DNA from: Clostridiales bacterium Firm_04 | GTDB taxonomy: Bacteria; Bacillota; Clostridia; Oscillospirales; Ruminococcaceae | NCBI GenBank assembly: GCA_001603005.1 | Contig: LVAJ01000029.1 | Coordinates: 23,385 to 87,384, forward strand | Length of the DNA: 64,000 nt | Direction: 5' to 3' | Shown: positions 34,217-46,019 of the stretch, in pieces | How positions within the stretch are numbered: position 1 is the first letter of the stretch | Layout of the letters: the number at the start of each line of letters is the position of its first letter | Translations under genes and position numbers: made by a program | Notes under the pieces: model-generated | Told to the model about the DNA's origin: nothing | The model's database searches: none | Seen by the model: only the letters and a program-made list of their open reading frames with translations

Positions 34217-35380
34217 ATGAAAAACACAAACGCAATCGCCTGTTCACTCGTGCTGCTCTGCGCAGCCGGCATGACCGCTGCCGGCACATCCGCGCTGCTG
34301 CCCGCTCCGGCGCCGGTCTCTGCACTGTCCGTCACGGACGGCGAGACTGTCACCACGGAGCATTTTGTCTTTGCCGTATACGAAGATCATGCTGCACTCT
34401 CCCAATGCCTCAAGGTCTCCGGCATGGAGATCCCCGCAGAGATCAGCGGCGTGCCGGTCACGGAAATCGCGGATCAGGCATTTGAAGATCTCTCGGATCT
34501 GGAAACGGTCGTCATTCCCCCGAATATCAGACGCATCGGGGATTTTGCATTCAACAGATGCAACTGCCTTGAATCCGTGACCTTTTCAGAGGGGCTGACA
34601 ACGCTCGGCAAATGCGCATTCGCAAACTGCGCATCGCTGAAAACCGTGCATCTGCCGGATTCCCTGACAACGATCGGCGATTATGTGTTCTATTGCTGCT
34701 GGCTGCTGGAGGACGTCAATATTCCGGAACATGTTACGGCATTCGGCGAACGCGTGTTCAACAGCAACGTATCCCTGACGTCCTTTACGGTGCCGGAAAC
34801 GCTCACCTCGGTCAAGCCGTGGATGTTCGCAAGCTGCAAGTGTCTGGAGCGCGCGGATCTGCAGGACGGCATTCAGAGCATTGATCCGTTCGCGTTCCTC
34901 GGCTGCTCGGCGCTGCGGCATGTCACGATCCCGGAAAGCACAAAAACCATCAGCGAGCATGCATTCGCGGAGTGTACTGCCCTGCGGTTCCTGACCGTTC
35001 CGGCAGGCGTCACCGAGATTGATCCGACCGCGTTCGACCGCATCGAAACGCTGACGCTGCGTGCAGCAAAAGGCTCCGCCGCAGAAGCATTTGCAAAAGA
35101 ACACGGCATCCCCTGCTGCATCATAGAACCGGATCAGCTGACCGGCGACCTCAACAATGACAAAAAAGTAGACAGCACGGATGCGCAGCACGCGCTGATC
35201 GCGGCGACCGAATCCCTCGCAGGAAATGGCAGCGGACTCTCCGAGATCCAGCTCCATGCCGCGGACATCAACGGCAGCGGGACTGCGGATGTTTCGGATG
35301 CACAGTATATCCTGATCTATTATACGGAAAAGGAGCTCTCCGGCAATGACTTCACATGGGATGATGCGGCGAACCGGTAA
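34217..35380 (+). CDS. Secreted BspA-like LRR protein with dockerin (387 aa)
   Basis: Signal peptide at residues 1-40 (ending near APVSA). Residues 60-300 hold about eight LRR_5/BspA repeats of the form 'I+..AF..C..LE.V.IP..'. The C-terminal module (309-387) is a type I dockerin with two calcium-loop segments, 'GDLNNDKKVDSTDAQHAL' and 'ADINGSGTADVSDAQYIL'. Dockerins bind cohesins of a scaffoldin, so this LRR protein should be part of a cellulosome or cell-surface complex. BspA repeats usually bind proteins or polysaccharides. The ATG after AAAGGAAG is used. It is first of three similar genes, each with its own promoter. Confidence 0.92.
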   Translation: MKNTNAIACSLVLLCAAGMTAAGTSALLPAPAPVSALSVTDGETVTTEHFVFAVYEDHAALSQCLKVSGMEIPAEISGVPVTEIADQAFEDLSDLETVVIPPNIRRIGDFAFNRCNCLESVTFSEGLTTLGKCAFANCASLKTVHLPDSLTTIGDYVFYCCWLLEDVNIPEHVTAFGERVFNSNVSLTSFTVPETLTSVKPWMFASCKCLERADLQDGIQSIDPFAFLGCSALRHVTIPESTKTISEHAFAECTALRFLTVPAGVTEIDPTAFDRIETLTLRAAKGSAAEAFAKEHGIPCCIIEPDQLTGDLNNDKKVDSTDAQHALIAATESLAGNGSGLSEIQLHAADINGSGTADVSDAQYILIYYTEKELSGNDFTWDDAANR

Positions 35381-35436
35381 ATTCAGCGCCTGCTCCCTGC
35401 TGACGGACATGCCGTCAGACTTCTGCATCTGCCGTC

Positions 35437-35465
35437 TTGCTTTTTGTTTGAAAATGTGCTAGAAT
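35437..35465 (+). promoter_or_regulatory. Promoter of the second LRR-dockerin gene
   Basis: TTGCTT at 35437-35442 and TAGAAT at 35460-35465, spacer 17 bp, 41 bases before the ATG. Confidence 0.65.
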
Positions 35466-35505
35466 ATAGGGAGCCGGAAATCCGGCAGAATCAGGAGGTA
35501 TTACC

Positions 35506-37518
35506 ATGAAGCTTGCAAAACTGACGGCAGTCCTCTGCGCTGCTGCGCTCACCGTGACCGGTCTGAATGCGTCTGCGGCAGCACCGGCACCGTATTCCCT
35601 GCGCACGGAAAGCGCCGGCATCCGCATATACGATGAAAATGAGGATACCATGATCGTCGGCGGCTATGAGGGCGAAGTGCCTGCAAATCTCGTCATTCCG
35701 GCGGTCTATGACGGCAAAAAGGTCATCGGAATTGAATCCTATGTGTTCTGCGGCAACCGCAATATCATTTCGCTCACGCTCGCCGGCACCATTGAATCTG
35801 TCGGTCGGGAAGCGTTCGCATCCTGCCGCAGAATGGAATCGCTCACGCTGGAAGAAGGCGTCGGGGCACTTGGACAATCTGCCTTTGAAAACTGCGATGC
35901 GCTCAAATCGCTCACACTCCCGAAATCCGTCGAGAGCATCGGCACCTATGCATTCCGCGGATGCAGCGCGATGCAGACGCTCGTGATACCGGAAGGCAAA
36001 CTGCGCAGAATCAGTACATGTGCTTTTGAACACTGCTCCTCGCTGACAGACGTTACGGTCCCTGCCTGCGTCAGCTGCATCGAGGATTATGCATTCAACC
36101 GCTGCACAAACCTGAAAAGCATCACGATCCTCAATCCGAAATGTGAGATCCGCGACTATGCGACAACGATCTGCAATACGTCGGACGGTCCTGTCAAGGG
36201 AACCTATACCGGCGTGATCCGCGGCTATGTCGGCTCGACCGCCGAGAAATACGCAAAAGCGAATGATTACAACTTTGTGCCGCTGGATCCCGAAAACATC
36301 GTCACGACCGTCACGACCGCAAGACCGGACTACATCTTCGAGGAGAACGGTCTGATCGTCAACGGACAGAACCCCACGCTTTGCAGCATTGCGGGCACCG
36401 TGGACGGCGTCGATGAGGAGCTCGTGATCCCGACTGTCATCCGCGGCAAAGCCGTCGCCGTAATCGAAACGCTGAAAGGCAGCAACAGCAAAATCCGCTC
36501 GATCGTCGTGCCGGAAACCGTCGGCGCGCTCTACATGGAAGCGTTTGCCAATATGCCGGCGCTGGAAAGCGTGACCTTCCTGAGCGCCACGACACGCATT
36601 CCGGATGATAACGGCGCGATCTGCAATGATCTCTACACCAAAACGCCTTCCTTTAACGGCGTGATCCGCGGCTATGCAGGCTCCACGGCGCAGAAATATG
36701 CAGAAAAATTCGGCAGAAAATTCGAGGAGATCAAAAAAGAGCAGATCACCGGAACGCCCGCTGTCACAACAACGGCGGCGGCTTCCGAAACTGTGGTCAT
36801 GTCGCTGAATACCGGCACGACAACCTCGACCGTCACGGTCTCGGATACGGCGTTCGACAAGGACGGGCTCTGCCTCGTGAACGGCATCCGCTACAGGAAT
36901 GCGGGCAATTCTGCCGAAGTCGTCGGCTATGACAGCACACAGATCTCCGCAAGCATGCAGCTCGCGGACGAGGTCAACGGACTGCCGGTCCGCGTAATCG
37001 CAAAGGGTGCGCTTTCCGGCTGCAAGGGCGTCAAGGAATGGGTGATCCCCCTCAGCGTCATCGGTGTTGATACCGATGCATTCCGGAACTCCCCCGACCT
37101 GCGGAACATCAAGTTCCTGAATCCCACCTGCGGCTTCACGGATCCGACGACCATGATCAGCAATACCGAAACCGACGGAAAGCTCGAATATGCCGGCATG
37201 ATCACCAGCTTTGAAGGCTCGCCGATCCAGAACTATGCGCTTGCATTCGGCGTTCCGTTCCTGCCGATCGCACTTCTCAAGGGCGATTTCACATTCGACG
37301 GCGCGGTCGGTCTGGACGATGCGCAGCTCGTTCTGCGCGCCTATACCGAGCAGATGTCCGGAAAAGAGATCATGCTCACATCGCAGCAGATCGAGGTCGC
37401 CGACACAGATCTCAGTGGCACGCTCAATGTCGGGGATGCCCAGCTGATCCTCATGTACTATACCAATCGCTCTGTCGCCGGAAAGGACATCACATGGAAT
37501 GACCTGCTCGGCAAATAA
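35506..37518 (+). CDS. Secreted BspA-like LRR protein with dockerin (670 aa)
   Basis: Signal peptide at residues 1-25 (cut near NASAA). Two blocks of BspA-type repeats occur (about 50-260 and 290-410), each closed by the cap 'GVIRGY.GSTA.KYA', with a third block at 440-580. Short Thr-rich linkers separate them ('TVTTARP', 'TTTAAASETV'). The dockerin is at 590-670, with 'GDFTFDGAVGLDDAQLVL' and 'ADTDLSGTLNVGDAQLIL' loops and the same 'ITWNDLL' end as its neighbours. AGGAGG precedes the ATG. Its role would be adhesion or binding within a cohesin-dockerin complex. A terminator follows. Confidence 0.93.
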   Translation: MKLAKLTAVLCAAALTVTGLNASAAAPAPYSLRTESAGIRIYDENEDTMIVGGYEGEVPANLVIPAVYDGKKVIGIESYVFCGNRNIISLTLAGTIESVGREAFASCRRMESLTLEEGVGALGQSAFENCDALKSLTLPKSVESIGTYAFRGCSAMQTLVIPEGKLRRISTCAFEHCSSLTDVTVPACVSCIEDYAFNRCTNLKSITILNPKCEIRDYATTICNTSDGPVKGTYTGVIRGYVGSTAEKYAKANDYNFVPLDPENIVTTVTTARPDYIFEENGLIVNGQNPTLCSIAGTVDGVDEELVIPTVIRGKAVAVIETLKGSNSKIRSIVVPETVGALYMEAFANMPALESVTFLSATTRIPDDNGAICNDLYTKTPSFNGVIRGYAGSTAQKYAEKFGRKFEEIKKEQITGTPAVTTTAAASETVVMSLNTGTTTSTVTVSDTAFDKDGLCLVNGIRYRNAGNSAEVVGYDSTQISASMQLADEVNGLPVRVIAKGALSGCKGVKEWVIPLSVIGVDTDAFRNSPDLRNIKFLNPTCGFTDPTTMISNTETDGKLEYAGMITSFEGSPIQNYALAFGVPFLPIALLKGDFTFDGAVGLDDAQLVLRAYTEQMSGKEIMLTSQQIEVADTDLSGTLNVGDAQLILMYYTNRSVAGKDITWNDLLGK

Positions 37519-37536
37519 ACAGAATATCATCAGAAC

Positions 37537-37574
37537 GGGAGCGGCTGTCCGTGCGGCAGCGCTCCCGCTTTTTT
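37537..37574 (+). terminator. Intrinsic terminator of the second LRR-dockerin gene
   Basis: Stem GGGAGCG/CGCTCCC, extended by GCTG/CGGC-like pairing, then a six-T run. Confidence 0.85.
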
Positions 37575-37612
37575 GCCCGCAGCGCGCATTCTTTAAGAAT
37601 TTCTGAATATGC

Positions 37613-37641
37613 TTGCCTATATGCCGGAATTGTGGTATAAT
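37613..37641 (+). promoter_or_regulatory. Promoter of the third LRR-dockerin gene
   Basis: TTGCCT at 37613-37618 and TATAAT at 37636-37641, spacer 17 bp. The leader is about 160 bases and ends with AGAAAGGCAGG before the ATG. Confidence 0.8.
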
Positions 37642-37808
37642 AGAAGTGCTTAAACGTTTAATTATTACAAAAACCGATTCTGCTGTAACTTTTTTCTCCG
37701 GAATCGGTCTATCTGTATAGAGGCGGCGATCGCTGCCCGCATCCTCCATTCTGACCATCCCATACCATCCATCTATAAAATCCCCATTTACAGAAAGGCA
37801 GGTACACA

Positions 37809-40800
37809 ATGAACGCAAAACGCACAATCTCATTCCTGAGCGCATTATGTCTCGCGCTGACAGGACCGGCGGCAAGCCTCGATGCTGCTGCTGCGACCGC
37901 GCCGCCGAAGGACGGCACAGGCACCTATGAGGGCATGAAGTACGAAATCATGAGCGGAAAATGCTACATCAAGGGCTATACCTCTAAACTGGCGGAAGAA
38001 CTGGTCATCCCGTCCGAGATCAAGAACGCAAAGGTCGTCTGGATCGACAATGCCGCGTTCAAGGACTGCAAAACGCTGAAATCCGTTACGATCCCCGAAA
38101 CTGTTACGCTGCTGAACGCCAGCTGCTTCTACAATTGTTCTGCGCTGGAAACGGTCTCGATTCCGAAAGCCAACGATGAGCTGCGCATCCACGGCAATCC
38201 GTTCCGCGGGACTGCTTGGTTCAAAAACAAGCAGGCAACGGATCCGCTGGTCACGCTCGGTAAGTTTGTCATTGACGGCTCTGCCTGCACCGGCAGCGTC
38301 ACCATTCCGGAAGGCATCGAACGGATCAGTCCGGACGCTTTCAGCGACAATGACAACATCACGGATGTTTCCTTCCCGAATACACTTGTGTACATGGGCG
38401 ACGGTGCGTTCATGGACTGTGACGGGCTGAAATCGCTCACGATCCCCGGCAGTCTGACGGAGATTCCTTCACATGCATTCCAGAATAGTGATAAACTGGA
38501 ATCCGTTACATTTGAAGAAGGCGTTGAAAAGATCAGTATGGAATCGTTCATGAGATGTACCGCTCTGAAAAACATTCAGTTTCCGGATACGCTGAATCAC
38601 ATCAATCTGTGTGCGTTCCAGAAATGCAGCGCACTGGAAGAAGTGACGCTCCCGGAAAGACTGCAGACGATCGGTGCCGGCGCCTTTGCAGAGTGCACCG
38701 CACTGAAGGATATCTCGTTCCTGAATTACTTCACGGCGATCACCGTGCAGCTTCCGGAGCCGGATTCCAATCTCGACTACGGCATCACGATCAGCAACAA
38801 GGGCGAATACACCAAAGAAGCTTCCTATTCCGGTGTGATTCACGGCTATAAAGGCTCTCCGGCGGAGACCTATGCAAAGACACTCGGTCTGAATTTCATT
38901 TCGCTCGGCGATGTGCCGACTTCCGGCAAGTGCGGCGACAGCATGACATGGCAGCTCACCGGCGATACCCTGACATTCAGCGGCAGCGGCGAGATGTATA
39001 ATTATCAGTGGCCGACAAAGTTCAACGGCGAATACAGTGCAGAGAGCTTCCAGAGCACGCCGATGTGGTTTGCACACCGCGACAGCATCAAAAACGCTGT
39101 GATCGGCGAGGAAATCAGCAAGATCAGCGGCGGCGCACTGTATTTCATGCCGGTTCTCGAATCCGTAACGGTCTATTCAAAGGAACTGATCATTCCGCGC
39201 GCTTTCAACGGCAGCAGCATCAACAACAGCATGAATGAGGAGCAGAGCCCGTACCGTACCGTCTATAACGGTGTGATCCGCGGCTATGCGGATTCGACCG
39301 CACAGGCATATGCAGAGGAGTACGCGTTCCCGTTTGAGGTGATCGACGGAAAGCCTGCCGAAACAACGACGACGGCACCTGTTACATCAGCAGCCACCAA
39401 GCCGACCGAAACCTCTACGACCGGCCCTGCCGTCACCGGCAGCGGCAAGCCCACCGAAGCACCTCCGGCAAACCTGACCACGACTGTTCCGGCGACCACG
39501 ACAACGGTACCGGTGACTACAACAATCATCGGTAACCACGAGGAAACGACAACTGCTGCGGTCACAACAACAGCCGATACAACAACAGTGCCCCAGACCA
39601 CCGCGCCGGACGACACAATCCGCGGCACATGCGGCGAACATGCAACATGGGCATTCAACATTGTGCTGCAGGAGCTCGCGATCGAAGGCGAGGGCGCAAC
39701 GGCGGATTATGACATTGATCAGCATGAATCTGCGCCGTGGTATGAATATTCAGGCTTTGAAGATGATGTGACACAGCGCATCCGTCACATCCGGATCGGC
39801 AGCGGCATCACACAGATCGGTGACGGCGCATTCTTCGGCTGCGACAGCGTGGAAAATGCTGTCATTCCGGAAAACGTTGCGGGTGTCGGTCAGAACGCAT
39901 TCTACCTCTGCAGCGGACTCGATACGATCACATTCCTCAATCCGGAATGCCAGATCGCTGACACAGAATGGACAATCAGCAGCGGCATCGAGAAAAATCA
40001 CGCATTCTTCACCGGCAAGATCCGCGGCTTCAAGGATTCCACCGCGCAGAAATATGCGGAAAAATACGGCTATCAGTTCGAGGAACTCGATCCGAAAACA
40101 CTCACCCCGCCGGAAGCATTTTCGCTCTCCCTCAAGGTCGTGCCGTATCTGAATACAGACGGCTATACCGATGCGGAAAAGGCGGAATATCAGAAAAAAG
40201 CCGATGAACTCATGAAAAAGGTCAGGAAGATCACCGCAGAAGGCTCCTTCCTCACGGCAGACGCGAGCGCTCCCGAAGTGAAGACGTTCCAGAATACCGA
40301 AGATTATCTCGTGACGGACAGCGCAGACAATATTGCGGCACTCGCAAACTATGACAGCGCGCCGCTGACCGTGCAGCCGGAAATGCAGGCGAACTATAGT
40401 CCGGATTCCGGCAGCGCATCCGCAGTGTTCAGCTTCCGCGATGAAAACGGAACCGAACTGCTCCGCATCAGCACAGATGCCGCTGCATGGATCACCAAAG
40501 ACCAGATCAAAACCTATTTTGACAAGGCAATGGTCGTGCTCGATCTGAGCAAGTGCACGGCGGAGAACGCGCTCGATTCCGAGGGCGCTGTGATCCCTGT
40601 TGCTTCCAAGACTGCCGCTGAGACCTATACCACGGCGGATTACGACAGCCCCTACGCGCTCGGCGACATCGACAACGACGGCATCGTGAGCGTCGTTGAT
40701 GCACAGACAGCACTGGTCGCCTACACCGAGAAGATGGCAGGCAATGACTGCGGTCTTGATGCCGGTCAGCTTCAGGCTGCGGACGTCAACCGCGACGGCA

Positions 40801-40955
40801 AGCTCACCGTTGAGGACGCACAGTACATTCTGATCTACTACACCGAAACCCGCGTTGCACTGCGGACGGATCTCACATGGAAAAATGTGCTCGACGGCAG
40901 CATTCATCAGCCTGACGAGAATCAGCCCGCAGACGAATCCGGTACTGCGGCATAA
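37809..40955 (+). CDS. Secreted BspA-like LRR protein with Thr-rich linker and dockerin (1048 aa)
   Basis: Signal peptide at residues 1-30 (ending near DAAAA). LRR_5 repeats fill about 40-350, closed by 'GVIHGYKGSPAETYAK'. Two beta-rich segments beginning 'GKCGDSMTWQLTGDTLTFSG' and 'GTCGEHATWAFNIVLQEL' each lead a further LRR block. A Thr/Pro linker (about 518-600) separates them, as between cellulosomal modules. A unique region (770-945) precedes the dockerin (950-1025: 'GDIDNDGIVSVVDAQTAL' and 'ADVNRDGKLTVEDAQYIL'), followed by a 20-residue acidic tail. It is the largest of the three neighbours and probably arose by duplication and module gain. Confidence 0.93.
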   Translation: MNAKRTISFLSALCLALTGPAASLDAAAATAPPKDGTGTYEGMKYEIMSGKCYIKGYTSKLAEELVIPSEIKNAKVVWIDNAAFKDCKTLKSVTIPETVTLLNASCFYNCSALETVSIPKANDELRIHGNPFRGTAWFKNKQATDPLVTLGKFVIDGSACTGSVTIPEGIERISPDAFSDNDNITDVSFPNTLVYMGDGAFMDCDGLKSLTIPGSLTEIPSHAFQNSDKLESVTFEEGVEKISMESFMRCTALKNIQFPDTLNHINLCAFQKCSALEEVTLPERLQTIGAGAFAECTALKDISFLNYFTAITVQLPEPDSNLDYGITISNKGEYTKEASYSGVIHGYKGSPAETYAKTLGLNFISLGDVPTSGKCGDSMTWQLTGDTLTFSGSGEMYNYQWPTKFNGEYSAESFQSTPMWFAHRDSIKNAVIGEEISKISGGALYFMPVLESVTVYSKELIIPRAFNGSSINNSMNEEQSPYRTVYNGVIRGYADSTAQAYAEEYAFPFEVIDGKPAETTTTAPVTSAATKPTETSTTGPAVTGSGKPTEAPPANLTTTVPATTTTVPVTTTIIGNHEETTTAAVTTTADTTTVPQTTAPDDTIRGTCGEHATWAFNIVLQELAIEGEGATADYDIDQHESAPWYEYSGFEDDVTQRIRHIRIGSGITQIGDGAFFGCDSVENAVIPENVAGVGQNAFYLCSGLDTITFLNPECQIADTEWTISSGIEKNHAFFTGKIRGFKDSTAQKYAEKYGYQFEELDPKTLTPPEAFSLSLKVVPYLNTDGYTDAEKAEYQKKADELMKKVRKITAEGSFLTADASAPEVKTFQNTEDYLVTDSADNIAALANYDSAPLTVQPEMQANYSPDSGSASAVFSFRDENGTELLRISTDAAAWITKDQIKTYFDKAMVVLDLSKCTAENALDSEGAVIPVASKTAAETYTTADYDSPYALGDIDNDGIVSVVDAQTALVAYTEKMAGNDCGLDAGQLQAADVNRDGKLTVEDAQYILIYYTETRVALRTDLTWKNVLDGSIHQPDENQPADESGTAA

Positions 40956-41020
40956 GCGCCGCGCTGATCGAAACAAAAAATGACCGCATCCCTTTGTGAT
41001 CCGGTATTCATCTGAAACAA

Positions 41021-41058
41021 TGCCCCGAAACGAAATACAATCGCTTCGGGGCATTTTC
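41021..41058 (+). terminator. Intrinsic terminator of the third LRR-dockerin gene
   Basis: Nine-bp stem TGCCCCGAA/TTCGGGGCA followed by TTTTC. Confidence 0.85.
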
Positions 41059-41064
41059 ATTCGG

Positions 41065-41480
41065 GCGGGCAGTGCCCGCTTCCATGCCCCTCCGGAGTGC
41101 GGCAGCGTGGCTCGCCAAACATTCGTTGTACACGCCGCTGATCGCGGCTTCTGTGGCGTGACTGCTCCCAGCGGAAAAAGTGAATGGTGAATGGTGAAGA
41201 ATGAATAGTGAAAAGTGAAAAGAGGACACATCGGGAGCATACGCAGGCGGGCGCAGACGGCGAAAGCATTCAGGGCAACTGAACCCCAACAACACGCAAC
41301 GACTGCGGCGCGCACCAGAGGGGTGAGAGTCAGGAAAGCGGGGGCACGGGGGCGAAAACCTAAGAGAGAGGGGAGACCGGAGCGCAGCGACGACTCCCCG
41401 CTCTCTTGGGTTGTCACCCCCGCCGCGGGGAGCCGGAACGCAACAAACAGACAGCGGCGAAACATGGGAGACAGGTCGCA
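41065..41480 (-). repeat. Dispersed repeat family R2, copy C
   Basis: The reverse-strand copy begins, on the plus strand, with palindrome GCGGGCAGTGCCCGC (41065-41079), then block iii (CACGCCGCTGATCGCGGC), block ii (GTGAATGGTGAAGAATGAA) and block i (GGGGAGACCGGAGCGCAGCG). It lacks the cloverleaf element and so serves as the empty site for copy D. Confidence 0.8.
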
Positions 41481-41489
41481 AGCGAGAAG

Positions 41490-41942
41490 CCCACGCAGGC
41501 ACTCCCCTCTGGGAGCCGGCAGCGCGGACTGTCTTCGCATTCGCTGTACACGCCGCTATTCGCGGCTTCTGTGGCGTGACTGCTCCCAGCGGAAAAAGTG
41601 AATGGTGAAGAATGAATAGTGAAAAGTGAAAAGAGGACACATCGGGAGCATACGCAGGCGGGCACAGACGGCGAAAGCATTCAGGGCAACTGAACCCCAA
41701 TGAACAATCCGCGATTGTGGCGCGCACCAGAGGGGTGAGAGTCAGGAAAGCGGGGGCGCACGTTTGCCTTCGGCAAACTGCGCAGTTTCGCTTGCGAAAC
41801 ATGTGCGGGTGGCGAAAACCTAAGAGAGGGGGAGACCGGAGCGCAGCGACGACTCCCCTCTCTCTTGGGTTGTCACCCCCGCCGCGGGGAGCCAAAACGC
41901 TTTAGAAAAGCTGCCGCGAAACATGGGAGTCAGGTCGCAGAT
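41490..41942 (-). repeat. Dispersed repeat family R2, copy D (tandem to C)
   Basis: A second reverse-strand copy, directly following C with a period of about 418 bases plus insertion. Blocks iii, ii and i are all present and nearly identical to C. It differs by an inserted 50-bp palindromic element at 41757-41807. Confidence 0.8.
41757..41807. mobile_element. 50-bp cloverleaf-like palindromic element, copy 2
   Basis: Arms CGCACG/TGTGCG enclose GTTTGCC/GGCAAAC and GTTTCGC/GCGAAAC hairpins joined by TGCGCA. Stem changes relative to copy 1 at 3107-3156 are compensatory. The neighbouring repeat copy C reads GGGGGCACGGGGGCG at the equivalent point, without the element. Confidence 0.7.
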
Positions 41943-42110
41943 AAAAAGTGAATGGTGAAGAATGAATAGTGAATAACAGATCTCATCGGGCGGAAAGCTG
42001 TACACTCCGCCGGTACACCTTGTCCCAATCGGCAAATCTACAAAAACCGCCGCGCGATTCGCAGGAAAAATAATAGGAATTGTGAATTTTCAAAAAATCC
42101 GAAAAAACAC

Positions 42111-42140
42111 TTGCAATTCAGGGTGGGTTTATGCTATAAT
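42111..42140 (+). promoter_or_regulatory. Promoter of carB
   Basis: TTGCAA at 42111-42116 and TATAAT at 42135-42140, spacer 18 bp. The 27-base leader leaves no room for a PyrR-type attenuator. Confidence 0.75.
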
Positions 42141-42167
42141 GTGTAGTTGAAGTGAGGTGTTCGCAAT

Positions 42168-45395
<3,228 letters not shown>

Positions 45396-45439
45396 TCTCC
45401 GGCAGCAGTACCTGGCTGACGGAATCTGAAAACAGCAAG

Positions 45440-45472
45440 GGAGCAGCGCATTTTACACTGCTCCCTCTCTGG
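45440..45472 (+). terminator. Weak terminator between carB and greA
   Basis: Stem GGGAGCAG/CTGCTCCC followed by TCTCT rather than a T run. It may only reduce read-through, since no promoter is seen before greA. Confidence 0.5.
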
Positions 45473-45501
45473 ATTTTTACCGACGCTTTAAGGAGGATTT
45501 T

Positions 45502-46017
45502 ATGGAACACGAATACAGAGAAAAAATGTCACAACAGCATTATGATGCTGAACAACAGAGACTCTCTTATCTGAAGGGTACCCGCCGTACCGAGGTCGCA
45601 GACGCCCTTGCGGAAGCAAGAAGCCACGGTGACCTTTCCGAAAACGCCGAATACGATGAGGCGCGCAACGAACAGGCGCGTCTGGAAGACGAGATCAAAA
45701 AGCTCGAATATACGCTGGAGCATGCAGAGATCATCTCCACGATCTCCTCGGATACCGTCAGCACGGGCTGCGGCGTCATCCTGAGCAGAGCCGAGTTCAA
45801 CGGTCAGCCGCAGAAGATCGAAACGCTGCAGATCGTCGGCCGTTCCGAGGCGGATTACGAAAAGCATAAGATCTCCGATGACTCCCCGATCGGCAAGGCG
45901 GTGCTCGGCAAGCGCGTCGGTGAAACCTTTATCGTCGAAGCACCGGTCGGCATCATGACCTTTACCGTTCTGGAAATCTCCAGCACGGGCGTATTTACAT
46001 CGCATCCGGAGGGCTGA
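45502..46017 (+). CDS. greA: Transcription elongation factor GreA
   Basis: A 171-residue factor, slightly longer than the usual 158. The N-terminal coiled coil has 'RRTEVADALAEARSHGDLSENAEYDEARNEQARLE', whose tip acidic pair (DLSENAEYD) inserts into RNA polymerase to stimulate cleavage of backtracked RNA. The C-terminal FKBP-like domain has 'DDSPIGKAVLGKRVGETFIVEAPVG'. AAGGAGG precedes the ATG, and lysS begins 2 bases after the stop, the conserved Firmicute greA-lysS arrangement. Confidence 0.95.
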   Translation: MEHEYREKMSQQHYDAEQQRLSYLKGTRRTEVADALAEARSHGDLSENAEYDEARNEQARLEDEIKKLEYTLEHAEIISTISSDTVSTGCGVILSRAEFNGQPQKIETLQIVGRSEADYEKHKISDDSPIGKAVLGKRVGETFIVEAPVGIMTFTVLEISSTGVFTSHPEG

Positions 46018-46019
46018 AC

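Noticed and set aside
41008..41895. Open frames inside repeat copies C and D
   Set aside because: They are low-complexity translations of TTCACT-type repeats and differ between copies, with no ribosome binding site.
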